Source of the DNA: Ilex aquifolium
Lineage: Eukaryota > Streptophyta > Magnoliopsida > Aquifoliales > Aquifoliaceae
Length of the DNA: 64,000 nt
Assembly (NCBI GenBank): GCA_951799425.1
Contig: OX637397.1
Span: 744,001 to 808,000, forward strand
Direction of reading: 5' to 3'
The stretch's first letter is position 1. Each line of letters starts with the position of its first letter. The notes under the pieces are model-generated. The model saw only the letters and a list, made by a program, of their open reading frames with translations, was not told where the DNA came from and made no database searches. Shown here in pieces: positions 35,775-47,901 of this stretch. Made by a program: the position numbers and the translations under genes.

Positions 35775-38048
35775 GACATAACTTTTTACTCCGGTCTCTG
35801 ATTAATATGATTCTTGCTGCATTGTAAAGAATTCTTGAATCCCTAACCATTTTATTCACATCAAAAGTCATGAAAAATCCTCTAGCATGGGCTCTATTGT
35901 AACGCAAGTTTGGTGTAATAAGTAGTCCACCTTTAAAATGAAATAGTATATCGGACATAACTTTTTCTCCCGAACTCGGATTGAGCTAACTCTTGCGGCA
36001 TTGAAATGAGAACTTGAAACCCTAACCAATATATTGAGATCAAAATTGGTGATTCATCTTCTAACAAGTTCGAAATTGTGATGGAAGTTTGGTATAGTTG
36101 GCCATTCCCCTCCACTAGGAAAAAAAAGTAATTTCCCATTCTTTAGTATTTCTGACATAACTTTTTACTCCGGTCTCTGATTAAGATGATTCTTGCGGCA
36201 TTGTAAAGAATTCTTGAATCCCTAACCATTTTATTCACATCAAAAGTCATGAAAAATCTTCTAGCATGGGCTCTATTGTAACGCAAGTTTGGTGTAATAA
36301 GTAGTCCTCCTTTAAAATGAAATAGTATATCGGACATAACTTTTTCTCCCGAACTCGGATTGAGCTAACTCTTGCGGCATTGTAATGAGAACTTGAAACC
36401 CTAACCAATATATTGAGATCAAAATTGGTGATTCATCTTCTAACAAGTTCGAAATGGTGATGGAAGTTTGGTATAGTTGGCCATTCCCCTCCACTAGGAA
36501 AAAAAAGTAATTTCCCATTCTTTAGTATTTCTGACATAACTTTTTACTCCGGTCTCTGATTAAGATGATTCTTGCTGCATTGTAAAGAATTCTTGAATCC
36601 CTAACCATTTTATTCACATCAAAAGTCAAGAAAAATTCTCTAGCATGGGCTCTATTGTAACGCAAGTTTGGTGTAATAAGTAGTCCTCCTTTAAAATGAA
36701 ATAGTATATGGGACATAACTTTTTCTCCCGAACTCGGATTGAGCTAACTCTTGCGGCATTGTAATGAGAACTTGAAACCCTAACCAATATATTGAGATCA
36801 AAATTGGTGATTCATCTTCTAACAAGTTCGAAATGGTGATGGAAGTTTGGTATAGTTGGTCATTCCCCTCCACTAGGAAAAAAAAGTAATTTCCCATTCT
36901 TTAGTATTTCTGACATAACTTTTTACTCCGGTCTCTGATTAAGATGATTCTTGCTGCATTGTAATGAATTCTTGAATCCCTAACCATTTTATTCACATCA
37001 AAAGTCATGAAAAATCCACTAGCATGGGCTCTATTGTAACGCAAGTTTGGTGTAATAAGTAGTCCTCCTTTAAAATGAAATAGTATATTGGACATAACTT
37101 TTTCTCCCGAACTCGGATTGAGCTAACTCTTGCGGCATTGTAATGAGAACTTGAAACCCTAACCAATATATTGAGATCAAAATTGGTGATTCATCTTCTA
37201 ACAAGTTCGAAATGGTGATGGAAGTTTGGTATAGTTGGTCATTCCCCTCCACTAGGAAAAAAAAGTAATTTCCCATTCTTTAGTATTTCTGACATAACTT
37301 TTTACTCCGGTCTCTGATTAAGATGATTCTTGCTGCATTGTAAAGAATTCTTGAATCCCTAACCATTTTATTCACATCAAAAGTCATGAAAAATTCACTA
37401 GCATGGGCTCTATTGTAACGCAAGTTTGGTGTAATAAGTAGTCCTCCTTTAAAATGATATAGTATATCGGACATAACTTTTTCTCCCGAACTCGGACTGA
37501 GCTAACTCTTGCGGCATTGTAATGAGAACTTGAAACCCTAACCAATATATTGAGATCAAAATTGGTGATTCATCTTCTAACAAGTTCGAAATGGTGATGG
37601 AAGTTTGGTATAGTTGGCCATTCCCCTCCACTAGGAAAAAAAAGTAATTTCCCATTGTTTAGTATTTCTGACATAACTTTTTACTCCGGTCTCTGATTAA
37701 GATGATTCTTGCTGCATTGTAAAGAATTCTTGAATCCCTAACCATTTTATTCACATCAAAAGTCATGAAAAATCCTCTAGCATGGGCTCTATTGTAACGC
37801 AAGTTTGGTGTAATAAGTAGTCCACCTTTAAAATGAAATAGTATATCGGACATAACTTTTTCTCCCGAACTCGGATTGAGCTAACTCTTGCGGCATTGAA
37901 ATGAGAACTTGAAACCCTAACCAATATATTGAGATCAAAATTGGTGATTCATCTTCTAACAAGTTCGAAATTGTGATGGAAGTTTGGTATAGTTGGCCAT
38001 TCCCCTCCACTAGGAAAAAAAAGTAATTTCCCATTCTTTAGTATTTCT
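35775..38048 (+). repeat. 6-unit repeat, copy 1 (2,274 bp)
   Basis: Includes a unit with AAGTCAAGAAAAATTCTC near 36624 (ATG changed to AAG) together with TATATGGGAC and TTGGTCATTC. A GTAATGAATTC unit with TATATTGGAC near 37084 and a TTCACTAG/TGATATAG unit follow. Most of the order returns 2,274 bp later. Confidence 0.85.
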
Positions 38049-40321
38049 GACATAACTTTTTACTCCGGTCTCTGATTAAGATGATTCTTGCTGCATTGTA
38101 AAGAATTCTTGAATCCCTAACCATTTTATTCACATCAAAAGTCATGAAAAATCCTCTAGCATGGGCTCTATTGTAACGCAAGTTTGGTGTAATAAGTAGT
38201 CCACCTTTAAAATGAAATAGTATATCGGACATAACTTTTTCTCCCGAACTCGGATTGAGCTAACTCTTGCGGCATTGAAATGAGAACTTGAAACCCTAAC
38301 CAATATATTGAGATCAAAATTGGTGATTCATCTTCTAACAAGTTCGAAATTGTGATGGAAGTTTGGTATAGTTGGCCATTCCCCTCCACTAGGAAAAAAA
38401 AGTAATTTCCCATTCTTTAGTATTTCTGACATAACTTTTTACTCCGGTCTCTGATTAAGATGATTCTTGCGGCATTGTAAAGAATTCTTGAATCCCTAAC
38501 CATTTTATTCACATCAAAAGTCATGAAAAATCTTCTAGCATGGGCTCTATTGTAACGCAAGTTTGGTGTAATAAGTAGTCCTCCTTTAAAATGAAATAGT
38601 ATATCGGACATAACTTTTTCTCCCGAACTCGGATTGAGCTAACTCTTGCGGCATTGTAATGAGAACTTGAAACCCTAACCAATATATTGAGATCAAAATT
38701 GGTGATTCATCTTCTAACAAGTTCGAAATGGTGATGGAAGTTTGGTATAGTTGGCCATTCCCCTCCACTAGGAAAAAAAAGTAATTTCCCATTCTTTAGT
38801 ATTTCTGACATAACTTTTTACTCCGGTCTCTGATTAAGATGATTCTTGCTGCATTGTAAAGAATTCTTGAATCCCTAACCATTTTATTCACATCAAAAGT
38901 CAAGAAAAATTCTCTAGCATGGGCTCTATTGTAACGCAAGTTTGGTGTAATAAGTAGTCCTCCTTTAAAATGAAATAGTATATGGGACATAACTTTTTCT
39001 CCCGAACTCGGATTGAGCTAACTCTTGCGGCATTGTAATGAGAACTTGAAACCCTAACCAATATATTGAGATCAAAATTGGTGATTCATCTTCTAACAAG
39101 TTCGAAATGGTGATGGAAGTTTGGTATAGTTGGTCATTCCCCTCCACTAGGAAAAAAAAGTAATTTCCCATTCTTTAGTATTTCTGACATAACTTTTTAC
39201 TCCGGTCTCTGATTAAGATGATTCTTGCTGCATTGTAATGAATTCTTGAATCCCTAACCATTTTATTCACATCAAAAGTCATGAAAAATCCACTAGCATG
39301 GGCTCTATTGTAACGCAAGTTTGGTGTAATAAGTAGTCCTCCTTTAAAATGAAATAGTATATCGGACATAACTTTTTCTCCCGAACTCGGACTGAGCTAA
39401 CTCTTGCGGCATTGTAATGAGAACTTGAAACCCTAACCAATATATTGAGATCAAAATTGGTGATTCATCTTCTAACAAGTTCGAAATTGTGATGGAAGTT
39501 TGGTATAGTTGGCCGTTCCCCTCCACTAGGAAAAAAAAGTAATTTCCCATTCTTTAGTATTTCTGACATAACTTTTTACTCCGGTCTCTGATTAAGATGA
39601 TTCTTGCTGCATTGTAAAGAATTCTTGAATCCCTAACCATTTTATTCACATCAAAAGTCATGAAAAATTCACTAGCATGGGCTCTATTGGAACGCAAGTT
39701 TGGTGTAATAAGTAGTCCTCCTTTAAAATGATATAGTATATCGGACATAACTTTTTCTCCCGAACTCGGACTGAGCTAACTCTTGCGGCATTGAAATGAG
39801 AACTTGAAACCCTAACCAATATATTGAGATCAAAATTGGTGATTCATCTTCTAACAAGTTCGAAATGGTGATGGAAGTTTGGTTTAGTTGACCATTCCCC
39901 TCCACTAGGAAAAAAAAGTAATTTCTCATTCTTTAGTATTTCTGACATAACTTTTTACTATGGTCTCTGATTAAGATGATTCTTGCTGCATTGTAAAGAA
40001 TTCTTGAATCCCTAACCATTTTATTCACATCAAAAGTCATGAAAAATCCTCTAGCATGGCTCTATTGTAACGCAAGTTTGGTGTAATAAGTAGTCCTCCT
40101 TTAAAATGATATAGTATATCGGACATAACTTTTTCTCCCGAACTCGGACTGAGCTAACTCTTGCGGCATTGTAATGAGAACTTGAAACCCTAACCAATAT
40201 ATTGAGATCAAAATTGGTGATTCATCTTCTAACAAGTTCGAAATGGTGATGGAAGTTTGGTATAGTTGGCCATTCCCCTCCACTAGGAAAAAAAAGTAAT
40301 TTCCCATTATTTAGTATTTCT
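38049..40321 (+). repeat. 6-unit repeat, copy 2 (2,273 bp)
   Basis: AAGTCAAGAAAAATTCTC (near 38898), TATATGGGAC and TTGGTCATTC are each 2,274 bp after copy 1. The end differs: the fifth unit has CTATTGGAACGC near 39686, and the sixth is a 378-bp deletion unit on a different sequence background. Confidence 0.83.
39944..40321 (+). repeat. 378-bp unit with single-G deletion (6 of 6), different background
   Basis: The missing G at 40058-40059 sits on a CCTCTAG and GTAAAGAATTC background and not on the CCACTAG and GTAATGAATTC background of the other five. The unit also has ACTATGGTC near 39958 in place of ACTCCGGTC. It is either a repeat loss in the GGG run or the same deletion moved by gene conversion. 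Confidence 0.93.
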
Positions 40322-42595
40322 GACATAACTTTTTACTCCGGTCTCTGATTAAGATGATTCTTGCTGCATTGTACAGAATTCTTGAATCCCTAACCATTTT
40401 ATTCACATCAAAAGTCATGAAAAATCCTCTAGCATGGGCTCTATTGTAACGCAAGTTTGGTGTAATAAGTAGTCCACCTTTAAAATGAAATAGTATATCG
40501 GACATAACTTTTTCTCCCGAACTCGGATTGAGCTAACTCTTGCGGCATTGAAATGAGAACTTGAAACCCTAACCAATATATTGAGATCAAAATTGGTGAT
40601 TCATCTTCTAACAAGTTCGAAATTGTGATGGAAGTTTGGTATAGTTGGCCATTCCCCTCCACTAGGAAAAAAAAGTAATTTCCCATTCTTTAGTATTTCT
40701 GACATAACTTTTTACTCCGGTCTCTGATTAAGATGATTCTTGCGGCATTGTAAAGAATTCTTGAATCCCTAACCATTTTATTCACATCAAAAGTCATGAA
40801 AAATCTTCTAGTATGGGCTCTATTGTAACGCAAGTTTGGTGTAATAAGTAGTCCTCCTTTAAAATGACATAGTATATCGGACATAACTTTTTCTCCCGAA
40901 CTCGGATTGAGCTAACTCTTGCGGCATTGTAATGAGAACTTGAAACCCTAACCAATATATTGAGATCAAAATTGGTGATTCATCTTCTAACAAGTTCGAA
41001 ATGGTGATGGAAGTTTGGTATAGTTGGCCATTCCCCTCCACTAGGAAAAAAAAGTAATTTCCCATTCTTTAGTATTTCTGACATAACTTTTTACTCCGGT
41101 CTCTGATTAAGATGATTCTTGCTGCATTGTAAAGAATTCTTGAATCCCTAACCATTTTATTCACATCAAAAGTCATGAAAAATCCTCTAGCATGGGCTCT
41201 ATTGTAACGCAAGTTTGGTGTAATAAGTAGTCCACCTTTAAAATGAAATAGTATATCGGACATAACTTTTTCTCCCGAACTCGGATTGAGCTAACTCTTG
41301 CGGCATTGAAATGAGAACTTGAAACCCTAACCAATATATTCAGATCAAAATAGGTGATTCATCTTCTAACAAGTTCGAAATTGTGATGGAAGTTTGGTAT
41401 AGTTGGCCATTCCCCTCCACTAGAAAAAAAAAGTAATTTCCCATTCTTTAGTATTTCTGACATAACTTTTTACTCCGGTCTCTGATTAAGATGATTCTTG
41501 CTGCATTGTAAAGAATTCTTGAATCCCTAACCATTTTATTCACATCAAAAGTCATGAAAAATCCTCTAGCATGGGCTCTATTGTAACGCAAGTTTGGTGT
41601 AATAAGTAGTCCACCTTTAAAATGAAATAGTATATCGGACATAACTTTTTCTCCCGAACTCGGATTGAGCTAACTCTTGCGGCATTGAAATGAGAACTTG
41701 AAACCCTAACCAATATATTCAGATCAAAATTGGTGATTCATCTTCTAACAAGTTCGAAATTGTGATGGAAGTTTGGTATAGTTGGCCATTCCCCTCCACT
41801 AGGAAAAAAAAGTAATTTCCCATTCTTTAGTATTTCTGACATAACTTTTTACTCCGGTCTCTGATTAAGATGATTCTTGCGGCATTGTAAAGAATTCTTG
41901 AATCCCTAACCATTTTATTCACATCAAAAGTCATGAAAAATCTTCTAGCATGGGCTCTATTGTAACGCAAGTTTGGTGTAATAAGTAGTCCTCCTTTAAA
42001 ATGAAATAGTATATGGGACATAACTTTTTCTCCCGAACTCGGATTGAGCTAACTCTTGCGGCATTGTAATGAGAACTTGAAACCCTAACCAATATATTTA
42101 GATCAAAATTGGTGATTCATCTTCTAACAAGTTCGAAATGGTGATGGAAGTTTGGTATAGTTGGCCATTCCCCTCCACTAGGAAAAAAAAGTAATTTCCC
42201 ATTCTTTAGTATTTCTGACATAACTTTTTACTCCGGTCTCTGATTAAGATGATTCTTGCTGCATTGTAAAGAATTCTTGAATCCCTAACCATTTTATTCA
42301 CATCAAAAGTCATGAAAAATCCTCTAGCATGGGCTCTATTGTAACGCAAGTTTGGTATAATAAGTAGTCCTCCTTTAAAATGAAATAGTATATCGGACAT
42401 AACTTTTTCTCCCGAACTCGGATTGAGCTAACTCTTGCGGCATTGAAATGAGAACTTGAAACCCTAACCAATATATTGAGATCAAAATTGGTGATTCATC
42501 TTCTAACAAGTTCGAAATGGTGATGGAAGTTTGGTATAGTTGGCCATTCCCCTCCACTAGGAAAAAAAAGTAATTTCCCATTATTTAGTATTTCT
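40322..42595 (+). repeat. 6-unit form (a-b-c-d-e-f) of the 6-4-4-6 block, copy 1 (2,274 bp)
   Basis: Unit a has CATTATTTAG and GTACAGAATTC; unit b has CTAGTATGGG and TGACATAG; unit c has TATTCAGATCAAAATAGG; unit d has TATTCAGATC; unit e has TATATGGGAC and TATTTAGATC; unit f has TTTGGTATAATAAG. All six types return at 45628-47901, 5,306 bp later. Confidence 0.9.
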
Positions 42596-44111
42596 GACAT
42601 AACTTTTTACTCCGGTCTCTGATTAAGATGATTCTTGCTGCATTGTACAGAATTCTTGAATCCCTAACCATTTTATTCACATCAAAAGTCATGAAAAATC
42701 CTCTAGCATGGGCTCTATTGTAACGCAAGTTTGGTGTAATAAGTAGTCCACCTTTAAAATGAAATAGTATATCGGACATAACTTTTTCTCCCGAACTCGG
42801 ATTGAGCTAACTCTTGCGGCATTGAAATGAGAACTTGAAACCCTAACCAATATATTCAGATCAAAATAGGTGATTCATCTTCTAACAAGTTCGAAATTGT
42901 GATGGAAGTTTGGTATAGTTGGCCATTCCCCTCCACTAGGAAAAAAAAGTAATTTCCCATTCTTTAGTATTTCTGACATAACTTTTTACTCCGGTCTCTG
43001 ATTAAGATGATTCTTGCTGCATTGTAAAGAATTCTTGAATCCCTAACCATTTTATTCACATCAAAAGTCATGAAAAATCCTCTAGCATGGGCTCTATTGT
43101 AACGCAAGTTTGGTGTAATAAGTAGTCCACCTTTAAAATGAAATAGTATATCGGACATAACTTTTTCTCCCGAACTCGGATTGAGCTAACTCTTGCGGCA
43201 TTGAAATGAGAACTTGAAACCCTAACCAATATATTCAGATCAAAATTGGTGATTCATCTTCTAACAAGTTCGAAATTGTGATGGAAGTTTGGTATAGTTG
43301 GCCATTCCCCTCCACTAGGAAAAAAAAGTAATTTCCCATTCTTTAGTATTTCTGACATAACTTTTTACTCCGGTCTCTGATTAAGATGATTCTTGCGGCA
43401 TTGTAAAGAATTCTTGAATCCCTAACCATTTTATTCACATCAAAAGTCATGAAAAATCTTCTAGCATGGGCTCTATTGTAACGCAAGTTTGGTGTAATAA
43501 GTAGTCCTCCTTTAAAATGAAATAGTATATGGGACATAACTTTTTCTCCCGAACTCGGATTGAGCTAACTCTTGCGGCATTGTAATGAGAACTTGAAACC
43601 CTAACCAATATATTTAGATCAAAATTGGTGATTCATCTTCTAACAAGTTCGAAATGGTGATGGAAGTTTGGTATAGTTGGCCATTCCCCTCCACTAGGAA
43701 AAAAAAGTAATTTCCCATTCTTTAGTATTTCTGACATAACTTTTTACTCCGGTCTCTGATTAAGATGATTCTTGCTGCATTGTAAAGAATTCTTGAATCC
43801 CTAACCATTTTATTCACATCAAAAGTCATGAAAAATCCTCTAGCATGGGCTCTATTGTAACGCAAGTTTGGTATAATAAGTAGTCCTCCTTTAAAATGAA
43901 ATAGTATATCGGACATAACTTTTTCTCCCGAACTCGGATTGAGCTAACTCTTGCGGCATTGAAATGAGAACTTGAAACCCTAACCAATATATTGAGATCA
44001 AAATTGGTGATTCATCTTCTAACAAGTTCGAAATGGTGATGGAAGTTTGGTATAGTTGGCCATTCCCCTCCACTAGGAAAAAAAAGTAATTTCCCATTAT
44101 TTAGTATTTCT
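42596..44111 (+). repeat. 4-unit HOR, copy 1 of the 6-4-4-6 block (1,516 bp)
   Basis: The first unit joins the B half of type a (CATTATTTAG, GTACAGAATTC near 42646) to the A half of type c (TATTCAGATCAAAATAGG near 42852). Types d, e and f follow, and type b is absent. The unit reads as a crossover product that removed two units from the 6-unit form. Confidence 0.92.
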
Positions 44112-45627
44112 GACATAACTTTTTACTCCGGTCTCTGATTAAGATGATTCTTGCTGCATTGTACAGAATTCTTGAATCCCTAACCATTTTATTCACATCA
44201 AAAGTCATGAAAAATCCTCTAGCATGGGCTCTATTGTAACGCAAGTTTGGTGTAATAAGTAGTCCACCTTTAAAATGAAATAGTATATCGGACATAACTT
44301 TTTCTCCCGAACTCGGATTGAGCTAACTCTTGCGGCATTGAAATGAGAACTTGAAACCCTAACCAATATATTCAGATCAAAATAGGTGATTCATCTTCTA
44401 ACAAGTTCGAAATTGTGATGGAAGTTTGGTATAGTTGGCCATTCCCCTCCACTAGGAAAAAAAAGTAATTTCCCATTCTTTAGTATTTCTGACATAACTT
44501 TTTACTCCGGTCTCTGATTAAGATGATTCTTGCTGCATTGTAAAGAATTCTTGAATCCCTAACCATTTTATTCACATCAAAAGTCATGAAAAATCCTCTA
44601 GCATGGGCTCTATTGTAACGCAAGTTTGGTGTAATAAGTAGTCCACCTTTAAAATGAAATAGTATATCGGACATAACTTTTTCTCCCGAACTCGGATTGA
44701 GCTAACTCTTGCGGCATTGAAATGAGAACTTGAAACCCTAACCAATATATTCAGATCAAAATTGGTGATTCATCTTCTAACAAGTTCGAAATTGTGATGG
44801 AAGTTTGGTATAGTTGGCCATTCCCCTCCACTAGGAAAAAAAAGTAATTTCCCATTCTTTAGTATTTCTGACATAACTTTTTACTCCGGTCTCTGATTAA
44901 GATGATTCTTGCGGCATTGTAAAGAATTCTTGAATCCCTAACCATTTTATTCACATCAAAAGTCATGAAAAATCTTCTAGCATGGGCTCTATTGTAACGC
45001 AAGTTTGGTGTAATAAGTAGTCCTCCTTTAAAATGAAATAGTATATGGGACATAACTTTTTCTCCCGAACTCGGATTGAGCTAACTCTTGCGGCATTGTA
45101 ATGAGAACTTGAAACCCTAACCAATATATTTAGATCAAAATTGGTGATTCATCTTCTAACAAGTTCGAAATGGTGATGGAAGTTTGGTATAGTTGGCCAT
45201 TCCCCTCCACTAGGAAAAAAAAGTAATTTCCCATTCTTTAGTATTTCTGACATAACTTTTTACTCCGGTCTCTGATTAAGATGATTCTTGCTGCATTGTA
45301 AAGAATTCTTGAATCCCTAACCATTTTATTCACATCAAAAGTCATGAAAAATCCTCTAGCATGGGCTCTATTGTAACGCAAGTTTGGTATAATAAGTAGT
45401 CCTCCTTTAAAATGAAATAGTATATCGGACATAACTTTTTCTCCCGAACTCGGATTGAGCTAACTCTTGCGGCATTGAAATGAGAACTTGAAACCCTAAC
45501 CAATATATTGAGATCAAAATTGGTGATTCATCTTCTAACAAGTTCGAAATGGTGATGGAAGTTTGGTATAGTTGGCCATTCCCCTCCACTAGGAAAAAAA
45601 AGTAATTTCCCATTATTTAGTATTTCT
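44112..45627 (+). repeat. 4-unit HOR, copy 2 of the 6-4-4-6 block (1,516 bp)
   Basis: Repeats 42596-44111 with every mark displaced by 1,516 bp, including the same a/c chimera (GTACAGAATTC near 44162 and TCAGATCAAAATAGG near 44372). I see no difference at the diagnostic sites, so the duplication came after the chimera formed. Confidence 0.93.
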
Positions 45628-47901
45628 GACATAACTTTTTACTCCGGTCTCTGATTAAGATGATTCTTGCTGCATTGTACAGAATTCTTGAATCCCTAAC
45701 CATTTTATTCACATCAAAAGTCATGAAAAATCCTCTAGCATGGGCTCTATTGTAACGCAAGTTTGGTGTAATAAGTAGTCCACCTTTAAAATGAAATAGT
45801 ATATCGGACATAACTTTTTCTCCCGAACTCGGATTGAGCTAACTCTTGCGGCATTGAAATGAGAACTTGAAACCCTAACCAATATATTGAGATCAAAATT
45901 GGTGATTCATCTTCTAACAAGTTCGAAATTGTGATGGAAGTTTGGTATAGTTGGCCATTCCCCTCCACTAGGAAAAAAAAGTAATTTCCCATTCTTTAGT
46001 ATTTCTGACATAACTTTTTACTCCGGTCTCTGATTAAGATGATTCTTGCGGCATTGTAAAGAATTCTTGTATCACTAACCATTTTATTCACATCAAAAGT
46101 CATGAAAAATCTTCTAGTATGGGCTCTATTGTAACGCAAGTTTGGTGTAATAAGTAGTCCTCCTTTAAAATGACATAGTATATCGGACATAACTTTTTCT
46201 CCCGAACTCGGATTGAGCTAACTCTTGCGGTATTGTAATGAGAACTTGAAACCCTAACCAATATATTGAGATCAAAATTGGTGATTCATCTTCTAACAAG
46301 TTCGAAATGGTGATGGAAGTTTGGTATAGTTGGCCATTCCCCTCCACTAGGAAAAAAAAGTAATTTCCCATTCTTTAGTATTTCTGACATAACTTTTTAC
46401 TCCGGTCTCTGATTAAGATGATTCTTGCTGCATTGTAAAGAATTCTTGAATCCCTAACCATTTTATTCACATCAAAAGTCATGAAAAATCCTCTAGCATG
46501 GGCTCTATTGTAACGCAAGTTTGGTGTAATAAGTAGTCCACCTTTAAAATGAAATAGTATATCGGACATAACTTTTTCTCCCGAACTCGGATTGAGCTAA
46601 CTCTTGCGGCATTGAAATGAGAACTTGAAACCCTAACCAATATATTCAGATCAAAATAGGTGATTCATCTTCTAACAAGTTCGAAATTGTGATGGAAGTT
46701 TGGTATAGTTGGCCATTCCCCTCCACTAGGAAAAAAAAGTAATTTCCCATTCTTTAGTATTTCTGACATAACTTTTTACTCCGGTCTCTGATTAAGATGA
46801 TTCTTGCTGCATTGTAAAGAATTCTTGAATCCCTAACCATTTTATTCACATCAAAAGTCATGAAAAATCCTCTAGCATGGGCTCTATTGTAACGCAAGTT
46901 TGGTGTAATAAGTAGTCCACCTTTAAAATGAAATAGTATATCGGACATAACTTTTTCTCCCGAACTCGGATTGAGCTAACTCTTGCGGCATTGAAATGAG
47001 AACTTGAAACCCTAACCAATATATTGAGATCAAAATTGGTGATTCATCTTCTAACAAGTTCGAAATTGTGATGGAAGTTTGGTATAGTTGGCCATTCCCC
47101 TCCACTAGGAAAAAAAAGTAATTTCCCATTCTTTAGTATTTCTAACATAACTTTTTACTCCGGTCTCTGATTAAGATGATTCTTGCGGCATTGTAAAGAA
47201 TTCTTGAATCCCTAACCATTTTATTCACATCAAAAGTCATGAAAAATCTTCTAGCATGGGCTCTATTGTAACGCAAGTTTGGTGTAATAAGTAGTCCTCC
47301 TTTAAAATGAAATAGTATATGGGACATAACTTTTTCTCCCGAACTCGGATTGAGCTAACTCTTGCGGCATTGTAATGAGAACTTGAAACCCTAACCAATA
47401 TATTTAGATCAAAATTGGTGATTCATCTTCTAACAAGTTCGAAATGGTGATGGAAGTTTGGTATAGTTGGCCATTCCCCTCCACTAGGAAAAAAAAGTAA
47501 TTTCCCATTCTTTAGTATTTCTGACATAACTTTTTACTCCGGTCTCTGATTAAGATGATTCTTGCTGCATTGTAAAGAATTCTTGAATCCCTAACCATTT
47601 TATTCACATCAAAAGTCATGAAAAATCCTCTAGCATGGGCTCTATTGTAACGCAAGTTTGGTATAATAAGTAGTCCTCCTTTAAAATGAAATAGTATATC
47701 GGACATAACTTTTTCTCCCGAACTCGGATTGAGCTAACTCTTGCGGCATTGAAATGAGAACTTGAAACCCTAACCAATATATTGAGATCAAAATTGGTGA
47801 TTCATCTTCTAACAAGTTCGAAATGGTGATGGAAGTTTGGTTTAGTTTACCATTCCCCTCCACTAGGAAAAAAAAGTAATTTCTCATTCTTTAGTATTTC
47901 T
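45628..47901 (+). repeat. 6-unit form of the 6-4-4-6 block, copy 2 (2,274 bp)
   Basis: The a-b-c-d-e-f order of 40322-42595 returns. Small differences: TTGTATCACTAACC near 46068 and TTGCGGTATTG near 46225 in unit b, TATTGAGATC in place of TATTCAGATC in unit d, and TTCTAACATAAC near 47142 in unit e. Unit f (47523-47901) also opens the 13-unit repeat. Confidence 0.9.
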
